Origin: Alistipes sp. Marseille-P5061
GTDB lineage: Bacteria; Bacteroidota; Bacteroidia; Bacteroidales; Rikenellaceae
Assembly (NCBI RefSeq): GCF_900290115.1
Contig: NZ_LT985748.1
Span: forward strand, 62,001-126,000
Direction of reading: 5' to 3'
Length of the DNA: 64,000 bases
The first letter of the stretch is position 1; every line of letters begins with the position of its first letter. This document shows positions 50,473 through 59,184 of this stretch, one piece after another. The position numbers and the translations under genes are program-made. The notes under the pieces were generated by a model. The model ran no database searches. It had not been told where the DNA came from and saw nothing but the letters and a program-made list of their open reading frames with translations.

Positions 50473-51304
50473 CTCGTGCGATAAGGTTATGTCGTGGAAC
50501 ATCCGGCAGACCGGCGTTGCTTTCCTGCTTTTCCGCGGCTCGCGCACCCGTTTGCGGGCTTCGCCCGGTTGTTCGCCGTAGCCCGGTTTTGCCCCGGCTG
50601 CTGCGGCTTTCCGCTGCTTCCCCGCAGCTTTTGCGGCCTTCCCGCGTTCTTCACCCGGTCGCTCCGCGGGCCCCTTTCGGTTGCCCGGTCTTCTCGCAAT
50701 CTTCTTCCGGTTGCCTGCGGTGCTTGGCGCTCTCCACTCCCCGGCGGCCGCATCACGGCGCGGCACCTCCATCCACGGCGGACGTGTCACAGCACTCCGC
50801 AGCCGATGTCGTTTCGGACCATCGGTGCGGCGTATGGAAAGAGGCCTCGGACAGACATCGTTCTGATGGCTGTTTCCTCTCTGGCTATGCGGTTGTTGCG
50901 GAAGGCTCGGACTTGGGGGCGAGTCTTGGGCAGGACGCTTGGTCGGGGGTAGCGCGTCGCTGTTTGCACAGTCTGCTTTTCATCGGCAAAATTCATCATT
51001 TGCCGGCGAAGTTCTTATTCCCGAAGGTTTGACGAAGTGTTCGATTTGTCCTTATTTGACCCCTTCGGGGTGCAATTCCCCTCCGGCGGATGAAAATATT
51101 CCTCGGGTGTGCCCGTGCCGGGAGTCGGAGGATGCTCCCGTACGGGGAGGATGAGGGCGGGTGCGGTGAAGCGGGGCGTCTTTTAATACTAAGTGTCGCG
51201 GGGCAGCCCCGATACGACCGTCGGGCGTGCGGCAAATCCGTGCCGACACCGGTCGGAGTGCCGGGTGCGGATGGTGAAGATGCCGCATCGGAGACGAAAA
51301 TGCA
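50473..51304. other. Long gap upstream of the epimerase operon
   Basis: About 830 bp without a convincing gene. From 50480 to 50800 it is GC-rich with repeated CCCGG/TTCGCC words that translate on the minus strand as Lys/Arg/Ala-rich sequence. From 50981 to 51062 lies a conserved intergenic element (separate entry). No clear epimerase promoter was found. Confidence 0.5.
50981..51062 (-). repeat. Conserved ~80-bp intergenic element, copy 1
   Basis: It shares about 80 bp with 58706-58787. The core is a 7-bp stem, CGGCAAA (50984-50990) with TTTGCCG (50999-51005), around the loop ATTCATCA. In copy 2 the same loop is closed by GACAAA/TTTGTC, a compensatory change. Both copies stand upstream of minus-strand operons. 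Confidence 0.6.
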
Positions 51305-51334
51305 TTGCCGCAACCATATTTTTTCCTATCTTTA
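51305..51334 (+). promoter_or_regulatory. Promoter of the TPR-AraC regulator
   Basis: TTG (51305-51307), a 19-bp spacer and TATCTTTA (51327-51334), 86 bp before the start codon. Confidence 0.55.
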
Positions 51335-51419
51335 CGCCATTGGATGCACCGTGAACCCTTCGAACGCTCCCGTGCCCGGTTCCATTGCACCCTCCCTTCC
51401 TCCTTCCCCTTGACGCCTC

Positions 51420-53141
51420 ATGAAACGGTCTGTCGTCACATATGCGCACCATGCAGTGGTCCTGTTGCTGCTACTCTGCTCGCTTGCGGCCTGCTCGCAT
51501 GCGAAGCCCGGCACGACCGATGAGGTCGATGCCGCCACGAAGCTGGCCCGCGAAACGCTGGCCCGCACGCTGCAGCGCTACAGCTTCGCCGGACAGCACG
51601 ACTCGGTGATTCTCGTCGCCCGCCCGGCCTACGGTGACGCCGCCCGGCGGCACGATACGCTGATGATGGTCTACACGGGGCTCAACATGGCGCAGTCGTA
51701 CCTCTTCATGGGCGACATGGACTCGGTGCGCCGCTACGTCGACCTCATCGAGCCGCTGAAGGATTTCCCCCTCTCGTCGGGGCTGCACATCATGCGCAGC
51801 AACGTGCTCGGCAGCTACCTCCTCCGTTCGAGCCTCGACTACTCGAAGGCGCTCAACAACTACATCGAGGGGCTGGAGTGGGCCGACGGCCGCGAGAATA
51901 CAAGCGACCGCATCGCGCTGCTTTCGAACATCGTCAACATCTTCTACGTGCAGAACAGCGACAAGGGCTATGAGTATGCCCGCGAGGCCTACTCCCTGGC
52001 CACCACGCAGGAGGGGGTCAGCCTCTATGCCAAGTGCGCGGCCTGCATCGTCATGGCGCAGATGTACTACGTGAAGCACGATTACGACGCTGCGGAGCGT
52101 TACCTGACCCAAGCCGACCGCTATGCGCAGCAGGGCGGGGCCCATTCGCAGATGCCGTTCATCTATGCCATGTTCGCCTGGATAAGCCAGTCGCGCGGCG
52201 ACGGGGCCGACGCCTCGAAGTTCTACGACCGGGCCCTCGACTTCATCCGCTACACCGACCCCGGCACCGCCTCGCAGGTCTACCTCACCTACGGCGACTA
52301 CCTGCTCGGACGCGGCGAGCGCACGGCGGCGGCCGGCATGTACCGGCGGGGGCTCGAGATTTCGGACTCGACCGGCAACATGGAGTACCGCAAGAGCCTG
52401 CTCGGCCAGATGGCCGACCTCTCCTACGAGATGGGGAACTACATGGATGCCGCCCGCTATTCGCGCATGTACAAGACCTACTCCGACACCACGTCGAATC
52501 TGCGCGAGCGGGAGTTCCGCGAGCTCATCGAGCAGCGCGAGGCCTCGGAGGTCGAGCGCATGATGCTGGCCCGCGAGCTGGAGCAGCGCAAGAACCGGCA
52601 GCGTCTGTTGCTGCTGCTCTCGCTCTCCATCGGCGTGACGGGCTTCTCGTTCCTGCTCGGGCTGCTCTACTACCGCCAGCGCAAGATGTACGGCAAACTG
52701 GTCAAGAAGCATCAGGAGTACCTCTCGCTGCTGGAGCTCAAGTCGAACTGCAACACCAGCGCCGGTGGCGACGAACACAGCGATACGGACCGCGAGCTCT
52801 TCGGCAAGATTGAACACCTCATGCGCGTCGACCGGATTTACCGCATGAAGAACCTCACGCTGGAGGTGCTGGCCGACATGACCGAATCCAACCGGACCTA
52901 CTGCTCGCGCGCCATCAACACCTTTGCCGGCATGTCGTTCAACCGCTACCTCGACACCTTCCGCATCGCCGAGGCGACGCGCCTCATCGCCGACCGGGGC
53001 AGCGACATGCTCTTCAAACAGCTGGCCGACGACATCGGCTACAACTCGGTCACGGTCTTCTCGAAGGCCTTCCAGCGGGAGACCGGATGCACTCCAAGCA
53101 TCTACCGCAAGGAGGTCAGAGGCTACAAATCGGACAAATAA
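51420..53141 (+). CDS. TPR-membrane-AraC regulator (lipoprotein-type N-terminus)
   Basis: 573 residues. The N-terminus is a lipoprotein-like signal (HHAVVLLLLLCSLAAC). Residues ~30-370 are TPR repeats predicted to be outside the cytoplasm (YVKHDYDAAERYLTQADRYAQQGG, YGDYLLGRGERTAAAGMYRRGLEISDSTGNMEYRKSLLGQMADLSYEMGNYMDAARYSRMYK). One transmembrane helix follows (RLLLLLSLSIGVTGFSFLLGLLYY), then a cytoplasmic AraC-type DNA-binding domain (LTLEVLADMTESNRTYCSRAINTFAGMSFNRYLDTFRIAEATRLI...LADDIGYNSVTVFSKAFQRETGCTPSIYRKE). It is a one-protein transmembrane regulator. It stands directly before two Ig-like lipoprotein genes, its probable targets. Confidence 0.9.
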   Translation: MKRSVVTYAHHAVVLLLLLCSLAACSHAKPGTTDEVDAATKLARETLARTLQRYSFAGQHDSVILVARPAYGDAARRHDTLMMVYTGLNMAQSYLFMGDMDSVRRYVDLIEPLKDFPLSSGLHIMRSNVLGSYLLRSSLDYSKALNNYIEGLEWADGRENTSDRIALLSNIVNIFYVQNSDKGYEYAREAYSLATTQEGVSLYAKCAACIVMAQMYYVKHDYDAAERYLTQADRYAQQGGAHSQMPFIYAMFAWISQSRGDGADASKFYDRALDFIRYTDPGTASQVYLTYGDYLLGRGERTAAAGMYRRGLEISDSTGNMEYRKSLLGQMADLSYEMGNYMDAARYSRMYKTYSDTTSNLREREFRELIEQREASEVERMMLARELEQRKNRQRLLLLLSLSIGVTGFSFLLGLLYYRQRKMYGKLVKKHQEYLSLLELKSNCNTSAGGDEHSDTDRELFGKIEHLMRVDRIYRMKNLTLEVLADMTESNRTYCSRAINTFAGMSFNRYLDTFRIAEATRLIADRGSDMLFKQLADDIGYNSVTVFSKAFQRETGCTPSIYRKEVRGYKSDK

Positions 53142-53175
53142 TCCGATAATTTGTAAAATTGTAGAACTATCTACA

Positions 53176-53213
53176 GTTAAATTTTCATTCTTGGACCGTT
53201 CTCTCTACTTTTG
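53176..53213 (+). promoter_or_regulatory. Promoter region of the Ig-like lipoprotein pair
   Basis: TACTTTTG (53206-53213) fits TAnnTTTG. GTTAAATTTTCATT (53176-53189) upstream matches the motif found before the BACON lipoprotein at 29527, allowing one gap. This could be a shared operator or an AT-rich promoter element. Confidence 0.5.
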
Positions 53214-53289
53214 AGGAAGAGGTTTTCCCCACTCGGCGGGCGCCTCTTCCCCGAATCCTTTTATTAATCCTTAACGAACGGTCACTACT

Positions 53290-54876
53290 ATGAAACATGC
53301 ATTATTTGCAGTTCGGATGTTGGTATTCTGGACTGTCGCGGTAGTCCTGTTTGCCGGGTGTTCCGATGATGAAAACACCGACAAGGTCACACCGAAACCT
53401 ACACTGGAAGAGATAATCCTCGACAAGGAGGCTGTAACGCTCGATGTCGGCGACCGGTATACGTTCGAAGTCACGCTGCTTCCCGAGGGTATTGAAAACG
53501 TCGTGCTGACCTGGAGCTCGAGCGACCCCGAGACGGTCTCGGTCGAGGAGGGCACCGTCACGGCGCTGGCTTACGGCGAGGCTGTCGTCACGGTCAGCTC
53601 GGGCAATGTCTCGGCAAGCTGCCGGGTAACGGTCGATGACGGCATCGTCGATGTCGAGTCGGTCACGCTCAATACCCACAACCTCGATTTGAAAGTGGGC
53701 GAGACCTACAAGCTGGAGGCCATCGTCGAGCCTGAGGATGCCGTATACGAATTGACGTGGGAGTCCTCCGACGACCAGATTGTCAAGGTCAGCGACACGG
53801 GTTCAATCGAGGCGCTGGCCGCCGGTGAGGCGACCGTGACCGTCACGGCGGGCGAATACTCCGACGAGTGCGTCGTCGTGGTGACCGAAGTGGCCGTCGA
53901 GAGCATCACGCTCAACCAGACGGAGCTCGAACTCGAGGAGGGCGGCTACTCGGTGCTCATCGCAACGGTCAAGCCCGACGATGCCACCAACAAGGGTGTC
54001 ACCTGGACGAGCCTCGACGAGACGGTGGCTACGGTCGACCAGACCGGTATGGTGAAGGCCCTCAAGGCGGGCAATACCACCGTCCGCGCAACGGCCGGCG
54101 CCTGCACGGCCGAGTGCAAGGTCGTCGTGACGGCCTCCGAGACGCCCCCTTCGACCTCGTCGGTCAACGTGGGTGACTACTTCTACTCCGATGGCACCTG
54201 GTCGACGGAGCTCCAGGAGGACAAAACCGTTGTCGGCATCGTATTCCATGCCGGCGATGCAACGGCCACCGACGCGGCTCTGGCCCGCGACCACGGTGAC
54301 TGCACGCACGGCCTGGCCGTCTCGCTGAGCGAGGTGACCATCACTTGGCAGTCGCAGGCCGCCCAGTACGGCAAGACCGTCTCGTCGTGGATTGAGGCCA
54401 ACGCACCCGACTACGAGCCCATTCTCACCAGCGGCACCGCAGCCAATGCCGGCAACCTGATGGGATACAATAACACGATGGCCCTCAAGGCCTTCAACGC
54501 AGCGGCCGAGAACAGCGCATGGCCCGTAGAGTCGGTCGACGGACTGGAGACCTTCAGCGCCTCGAATGCCGCACCCTCCTCCACCAGCGGATGGTACATC
54601 CCGTCGGTACGCGAAATGTCGCTGCTCATCTCGGGCAAGGTCGACGGCAACTTCGAGGAGGCCTCCTCGGACGACAACCGCAGGGCGGTGAACACGGTGC
54701 TGGAGACCGTCGGCGGCACGCTGATTCAGGGCATCTTCTCCATCATCCCGGGCGTCTACCAGACTTCGTCCGAGGTCGATGCCGACAACTTCTACCAGGT
54801 GCTGACCTCCACGGCACAGGCTTCGGCCAGCCCGAAGACCGAGGCGCTCAAGCTGCGTCCCATCCTTGCCTTCTGA
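53290..54876 (+). CDS. Ig-like (BIG2) surface lipoprotein 1
   Basis: 528 residues with a lipoprotein signal (WTVAVVLFAGC, then SDDEN). Three bacterial Ig-like group 2 domains occupy about residues 38-290 (each with LxVGxxYxxxxxVxPExxxxxxxTWxSSDxxxxxVxxxGxVxAxxxGxAxVTVxxGxxxxxCxVxV). The C-terminal ~230 residues (VGDYFYSDGTWSTELQEDKTVVGIVFHAGDATATDAALARDHGDCTHGLAVSLSEVTITWQ...SGWYIPSVREMSLLISGK) form a distinct globular domain shared with the next gene and resembling fimbrillin/DUF1566-like surface domains. It is a likely cell-surface or fibre-tip protein whose ligand is unknown. It is controlled, presumably, by the TPR-AraC protein upstream. Confidence 0.83.
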   Translation: MKHALFAVRMLVFWTVAVVLFAGCSDDENTDKVTPKPTLEEIILDKEAVTLDVGDRYTFEVTLLPEGIENVVLTWSSSDPETVSVEEGTVTALAYGEAVVTVSSGNVSASCRVTVDDGIVDVESVTLNTHNLDLKVGETYKLEAIVEPEDAVYELTWESSDDQIVKVSDTGSIEALAAGEATVTVTAGEYSDECVVVVTEVAVESITLNQTELELEEGGYSVLIATVKPDDATNKGVTWTSLDETVATVDQTGMVKALKAGNTTVRATAGACTAECKVVVTASETPPSTSSVNVGDYFYSDGTWSTELQEDKTVVGIVFHAGDATATDAALARDHGDCTHGLAVSLSEVTITWQSQAAQYGKTVSSWIEANAPDYEPILTSGTAANAGNLMGYNNTMALKAFNAAAENSAWPVESVDGLETFSASNAAPSSTSGWYIPSVREMSLLISGKVDGNFEEASSDDNRRAVNTVLETVGGTLIQGIFSIIPGVYQTSSEVDADNFYQVLTSTAQASASPKTEALKLRPILAF

Positions 54877-54922
54877 TTTGAACGATTCATACAGTTGCGA
54901 ACCCCAAAAACCCAAAAGTACC

Positions 54923-56500
54923 ATGAAAAGATTTTCTGCTTTGTTCCTTGCCGCTTTGAGCGGTTTGGTGATGTGCGGATGCCAGGAGTCGGACTCGGAC
55001 TCCTCGCTCCAGTCCGTAACCCTCAATACGCATGAACTCAACCTTTCGGTCGGTAAAGAGCAGACCCTGACGGCTGTCGTCTCTCCCGGAACGAGTGAAG
55101 GGCTGATGTTCGAGTGGGCATCCGCCAATCCCGAAATCGCAAGTGTGAGCGAAAACGGTGTCGTTCTCGCGGTAGCTCCCGGTCAGACCGTCGTGTCGGT
55201 GTCGTGCCAGGGCAAGAGGGACGAATGTCGGGTGACGGTGACGGAGGCCGTCGACAAGGTGACCGTGACCCCGTCGACGGGTGAGGTGCTCATCGGCCAG
55301 ACGCTCAGCCTCGAGGCCGAGGTGACGCCCGCCGAAATCGACGCTCCGGTGACGTGGCTGTCGACCAACGAGGACATCGCCACGGTGAGCGATGACGGCG
55401 TGGTAACGGGCGTCGCAACGGGTACGGTGATTGTCATGGCCGAGGCCGGTGGTGTTACGGGTACTGCCATGATTTCGGTCGTAGGTACGCCCGTCGAGTC
55501 GGTGACACTCAACGAGACCAGCATCGAGATTGACGAGGGCGAGACGCATACGCTGTCGGCTACGGTACTGCCGGCATCGGCCGACAACAAGAGCATCACC
55601 TGGTCGTCGTCCGACGAGCGGATTGCCACCGTCAGCGGCACGGGTGCCGTCTACGGCAAGCGTCCGGGTGAGGCGGTCATCACCGCACGTGCCGGCAACT
55701 GCACGGCCGAGTGTCGTGTGACGGTCAATGCGCTGCCGCTGGCCGTGGGTCACTTCTACTATTCGGACGGCTCATGGTCGGCAACCTACGACTCGGGCAA
55801 GACGGCAATCGGCGTCGTATTCTATGTGGGCGACGTGACCCAGAGCGACCCGGCCCTGGCCCGCGAACACCCCGACTGCACGCACGGACTGGTCGTCGCA
55901 CTTCAGGAGTCGACCGAGGAGCTCGCATGGCAGAGCCAGTCGGAGGCCTACGGCAAGACGATTGGCGAATGGGTCGATGCCAATGTGACCGACTACGAAA
56001 CGCCCATAACGGACTTCGGCCTGGAGGATAACCTCAATATCCCGATGGGTTACAACAACACCAAGGCCATCGAGGCCTTCAACGCTGCGGCCGAGAACAG
56101 TGAATGGCCCGTCGGTGTAGTCGAGTTTGTGGACAACTACCGCGAGACGGTCGCCGCTCCCGAGGCATCGAGCGACTGGTACCTCGGCTCGGCCAAGGAG
56201 ATGTCGCTGCTCGCCACGGGCGAATACAACGGCAACATCTGGGATATCCGCGATTCGGGCGCTTCGGTCCGGAACCTCAAGACGGTGAACGAGAGCATCG
56301 CGCTGATTCCGGGTGCCCAGACCATCGGCACGGCCATTCCGGTAGGCTTCATGCTCTACTGGACCAGCACCGAGGTCATTGCAGCGGATGACTTCCCTTC
56401 GATGGCCATCTCGATGACCACCACCAACGGGCAGATGCCCCGTTGCTACAAGTACGAGTCGTATCCCATCTATCGTACGCGTGCCATCCTGGCATTCTAA
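54923..56500 (+). CDS. Ig-like (BIG2) surface lipoprotein 2, paralogue of the previous gene
   Basis: 525 residues from ATG 54923, where the lipoprotein signal starts (MKRFSALFLAALSGLVMCGC); 19 upstream in-frame codons are non-coding leader. The layout matches its neighbour: three BIG2 domains (residues ~28-285) then the same C-terminal domain (AVGHFYYSDGSWSATYDSGKTAIGVVFYVGDVTQSDPALAREHPDCTHGLVVALQES, GYNNTKAIEAFNAAAENSEWPVG, ASSDWYLGSAKEMSLLATGEYNGN). The pair arose by duplication but has diverged, so the two may display different binding surfaces. It is 46 bp after gene 1 and followed by a strong terminator, making a two-gene operon. Confidence 0.83.
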   Translation: MKRFSALFLAALSGLVMCGCQESDSDSSLQSVTLNTHELNLSVGKEQTLTAVVSPGTSEGLMFEWASANPEIASVSENGVVLAVAPGQTVVSVSCQGKRDECRVTVTEAVDKVTVTPSTGEVLIGQTLSLEAEVTPAEIDAPVTWLSTNEDIATVSDDGVVTGVATGTVIVMAEAGGVTGTAMISVVGTPVESVTLNETSIEIDEGETHTLSATVLPASADNKSITWSSSDERIATVSGTGAVYGKRPGEAVITARAGNCTAECRVTVNALPLAVGHFYYSDGSWSATYDSGKTAIGVVFYVGDVTQSDPALAREHPDCTHGLVVALQESTEELAWQSQSEAYGKTIGEWVDANVTDYETPITDFGLEDNLNIPMGYNNTKAIEAFNAAAENSEWPVGVVEFVDNYRETVAAPEASSDWYLGSAKEMSLLATGEYNGNIWDIRDSGASVRNLKTVNESIALIPGAQTIGTAIPVGFMLYWTSTEVIAADDFPSMAISMTTTNGQMPRCYKYESYPIYRTRAILAF

Positions 56501-56540
56501 TTCCAAATGAGAAGCGGCAGAGCAGATTCTGTCGTTGAGA

Positions 56541-56581
56541 GGGGTCGGACCAAATGAGGGGGAGGTCCGACCCCCTTTTTT
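56541..56581 (+). terminator. Terminator of the Ig-like lipoprotein operon
   Basis: GGGGTCGGACC (56541-56551) pairs perfectly with GGTCCGACCCC (56564-56574), followed by six T. Confidence 0.92.
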
Positions 56582-56627
56582 GTCTGTTCGCGCGGGGTTG
56601 CTCCCTCTGCTGAAGCCGGCTTCGGTG

Positions 56628-57332
56628 TCAGAGGTCGCCCAACAGCTGGAACTTGATTCCGAAGGAAAAGTATACGATGTCGGAGAGATGCAGCGTCCGG
56701 TTGCCGCATTTCGCGATGATATCCAGGTCGTTGGCCGAGAGTTCGTAGTAGAGCGTGATGTTGCGCAGCAGGGAGTCCCCCTTCAGATACCAGGTGACGC
56801 GCTGCCCGGCGTAGAGATGCAGCCGCAGCCGCGAGGTGAAGCTGTAGTACTGGTCGCCCGGATAGCGGTCCGGTTCGTGAATCCAGAACTTTTCGCCCGA
56901 GATGAGCGTCATGTAGAGTCCGCAGGTGAAGGGTTCGATGGCGAGCCGTTCGCAGCAGCGGATGCTCCACGGGATGTAGTTCTGACGGAGTGTAAAGGTG
57001 GTGTGCGTCTTGTCGGCATAGGCTCCCGGCAGCAGGCCAATCATCAGGTCGGTCTCCCAGCGGCATTTGCGGCCGTAGTCCCAGCCGTAGCCTGCGGAGA
57101 CGACCCCCATGCCGCCGGCATACTGGACCTTGACGTGGGTCGGCAGCAGCCGCTTCCAGGAGCGGTAGCCACGATGCTCCCTGAAATCGAGCCGGAGCGG
57201 AGTGCGTCCCTCCGGCGACGGCTCCGCTTGCGCCTGTGTCTGCGCCTGCATCTGCGCCGATACGGCCGAGACCCACAGCATCCCGGTAAGCAGCAGAAGA
57301 AGCCTCCTAAAACTCGACGCGCGTGCACTCAT
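56628..57332 (-). CDS. Outer-membrane beta-barrel-like protein (uncharacterised)
   Basis: 234 residues with a signal peptide (LLLLLTGMLWVSAVSAQ). The mature part alternates aromatic and polar residues in strands suited to a small outer-membrane barrel (HVKVQYAGGMGVVSAGYGWDYGRKCRWETDLMIGLLP, TTFTLRQNYIPWSI, RLRLHLYAGQRVTWYLKG, SDIVYFSFGIKFQLLGDL). I recognise no named family with certainty. Its start overlaps the last 26 bp of the metallophosphoesterase gene, so the two are co-translated. Joint work at the envelope is inference. Confidence 0.65.
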   Translation of the reverse strand: MSARASSFRRLLLLLTGMLWVSAVSAQMQAQTQAQAEPSPEGRTPLRLDFREHRGYRSWKRLLPTHVKVQYAGGMGVVSAGYGWDYGRKCRWETDLMIGLLPGAYADKTHTTFTLRQNYIPWSIRCCERLAIEPFTCGLYMTLISGEKFWIHEPDRYPGDQYYSFTSRLRLHLYAGQRVTWYLKGDSLLRNITLYYELSANDLDIIAKCGNRTLHLSDIVYFSFGIKFQLLGDL

Positions 57333-58275
57333 ATCCCTCGCTGTTTACCGTAAAGAGCAGGTAGCTCCGTTTGTGTATGTTGTCGCATTCGTAGTAGAGC
57401 ACCCCGTCGTCGAAGAGCTCCGTGACGTTGTAGCTGTGTCCGTGGCCGTTGATGCAGCAGAGCAGTCGGGGAAACTCCCTGATGACGAACTGGAAGACCC
57501 GGGCCACGTTGTTGTCGAACTGCTCCGTATAGGGGCGCGCATGCATGGTGACGATGGTCCGCGTGGCTTCGGCCGGAAAATCCGCCAGCTCCGATTCGAG
57601 AAATTCGAAGTTGGGAGCCGGTTCCCGCAGGTCGAACTCCAGGGCGTTGGTATTGAGGCAGATGAATCGTATGTCACCGGCCGTGAAGGCGAAGTTGAAG
57701 GCTCCGAAGACCTTTTGGAAAATCTCTTCGCCCGTGGCCAGACAGTCGTGGTTGCCGAGCAGAACGACGTACGGCACCCGGAGGCGGTTGAGTATGTCGC
57801 GCTGACGTTCGAACTCGACCTTCATCCCGAAATCCGACATGTCTCCCGCGTGGAGCACGAAGTCGATGTCGTCGCGGTTGTTGAGCGCCTGCACGGCGTC
57901 TTCCGTCTCGTCGTACCAGCGCTGCGTGTCGGAGATGACGGCGAAGCGGATGGCATCCCGGCCGGCCGTTGCGGCCTCGATGCGGGCGATGTTTTTCGCG
58001 TTGATGTCGCATTCGCCCTCGACGCGGGTGTCGTAGGGGTGGTAGTTAACCTGGCACGATGCCGCCGTGAGGGCAAGGCATGCGAGGAGAAGGCGGGAGA
58101 GGGTAAGACATGCGGAGGCTCCTTTGCGGGTCCACCCCTTGGGTGCCGGGTGGCTGCGCCGGCGGATGGGGCATCCCGCGGCAGCCGACGGCGCGCACGG
58201 CGAGGCGGAGCCGCCGGGCGAGCGACGTCCGGAGTCCGTTCCGCAGAGAGGAGTGGGTGTCATGGGCCTTTTCAT
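57307..58275 (-). CDS. Calcineurin-like metallophosphoesterase, lipoprotein type
   Basis: 322 residues if started at ATG 58275 (MKRPMTPTPLC), but the apparent lipoprotein signal (LTLSRLLLACLALTAASC) begins ~50 residues later. The true start is therefore uncertain and the N-terminal 50 residues may be untranslated. The phosphoesterase motifs are in order: FAVISDTQRWYDE (usual D-x-H has Gln in place of His), LHAGDMSDFG, LLGNHDCLATG, IVTMHARPY and CINGHGHSYN. It would hydrolyse phosphate esters with two metal ions in the periplasm or at the surface. A minisatellite lies just upstream, and the next gene overlaps its end. Confidence 0.8.
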   Translation of the reverse strand: MKRPMTPTPLCGTDSGRRSPGGSASPCAPSAAAGCPIRRRSHPAPKGWTRKGASACLTLSRLLLACLALTAASCQVNYHPYDTRVEGECDINAKNIARIEAATAGRDAIRFAVISDTQRWYDETEDAVQALNNRDDIDFVLHAGDMSDFGMKVEFERQRDILNRLRVPYVVLLGNHDCLATGEEIFQKVFGAFNFAFTAGDIRFICLNTNALEFDLREPAPNFEFLESELADFPAEATRTIVTMHARPYTEQFDNNVARVFQFVIREFPRLLCCINGHGHSYNVTELFDDGVLYYECDNIHKRSYLLFTVNSEGYECTRVEF

Positions 58276-58384
58276 TGGGTGTTCGTTCCAGAATCCGCCG
58301 GAAGGGGACGGTAATCGGGCAGTCGCACCGTTCCGCACCGTTGCATCGCTTCCTTCGCACCATTTCCTCCGCACCTTTGGGCGA

Positions 58385-58675
58385 TGTTTCCTTCGCGCCG
58401 TTTTGCGTCGTTTTCTTCGCGCCGTTTTGCGTCGTTTCCTTCGCGCCGTTTTGCGTCGTTTTCTTCGCGCCGTTTTGCGTCGTTTTCTTCGCGCCGTTTC
58501 GCGTCGTTTTCTTCGCGCCGTTTTGCGTCGTTTTTTTCGCGCCGTTTTGCGTCGTTTTTTTCGCGCCGTTTTGCGTCGTTTTCTTCGCGCCGTTTTGCGT
58601 CGTTTTCTTCGCGCCGTTTTGCGTCGTTTTCTCCGCGCCGTTTTGCGTCGTTTTCTCCGCGCCGTTTCGCGTCGT
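58385..58675. repeat. 24-bp minisatellite, 12 units
   Basis: Twelve tandem units of 24 bp built on GCGCCGTTTTGCGTCG plus TTTTCTTC (with T/C variants) lie upstream of the metallophosphoesterase. Because the period is a multiple of three and lacks stops, several frames on both strands stay open and give periodic 8-residue peptides. None has independent evidence of coding. Copy number is likely to vary between strains. Confidence 0.9.
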
Positions 58676-58705
58676 TCCCGAGCCGTTCTGCTCCATCCGG
58701 ATTCC

Positions 58706-58787
58706 ATGGACAAAATTCATCATTTGTCGGGAAATCCTGTTTCCGGGATTTCGTGCAATGTGTTCGTATTTTCTCCATTTTGTCCTC
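58706..58787 (-). repeat. Conserved ~80-bp intergenic element, copy 2
   Basis: Homologous to 50981-51062. GACAAA (58709-58714) pairs with TTTGTC (58723-58728) around the invariant loop ATTCATCA. As in copy 1 it lies upstream, on the minus strand, of a repeat-rich leader and then a gene. Confidence 0.6.
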
Positions 58788-59148
58788 ATGAAGAGGGGAA
58801 AAGAGGTGCTTGATTCAGCGCTCCTGTTCTAATGGTCGGTATCTTTATTCCGGGAGGACGAAACGGGGCAGCGCAGGTAGGGCGGGTTGAGTGGGGAGGA
58901 TTGTGTTGGTCGGGAGGCTCTGGCTGGAGCGGGAGCGTATCAGGCCGGAGCGGGCAAAAGGGCATGCCGTGTGGGAACAGTATCAGGACGGGGTTTCCCG
59001 GATGTTTGCGCGGGTATGGCTGAGTGGATGCGCGGGGATGCGTGCGTGTAGGGTCGGCTTCGGGGTGGGGTAGCCCGTGGCTCCGCCGATGCGGGGAGGT
59101 GGCGGAAATCGCCGGTCCGGTGTGCAAATTGTCTGCCGGGAAAAGAAA
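58788..59148. other. Gap between the minisatellite region and tRNA-Met
   Basis: No gene seen. A TATCTTTA at 58840-58847 could be a plus-strand promoter box but has nothing recognisable downstream before the antisense tRNA. Confidence 0.45.
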
Positions 59149-59177
59149 AAAGGAGCTACGAATCATCGTAACTCCTT
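59149..59177 (-). terminator. Terminator of tRNA-Met
   Basis: A ~12-bp stem (AAGGAG-TACGA arms, 59149-59161 with 59166-59177) on the minus strand, followed by TTTTTTCTTTTCCC. Confidence 0.85.
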
Positions 59178-59184
59178 GATTTTC

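Noticed and set aside
50473..50790. Lys/Arg/Ala-rich N-terminal extension of the epimerase
   Set aside because: Epimerase families start at MKILITGAAGFIG; the extension has no similarity and reflects a repeat-rich leader.
23889..51241. The 15-mer GTGCGGCAAATCCGT found at 23889 and 51227 as a dispersed element
   Set aside because: A few chance 15-bp matches are expected in 64 kb, and the flanks do not align.
58385..58675. CRISPR array
   Set aside because: Units abut directly with no unique spacers and no cas genes are present.
58272..58789. Basic or charged repeat proteins encoded by the 24-bp minisatellite
   Set aside because: All three minus-strand frames and the plus-strand frames are equally open, as expected for a stop-free 24-bp period; nothing favours one.
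58840..58847. Plus-strand promoter for a small RNA
   Set aside because: Only a -7-like TATCTTTA without a -33 box or a terminator on the plus strand.
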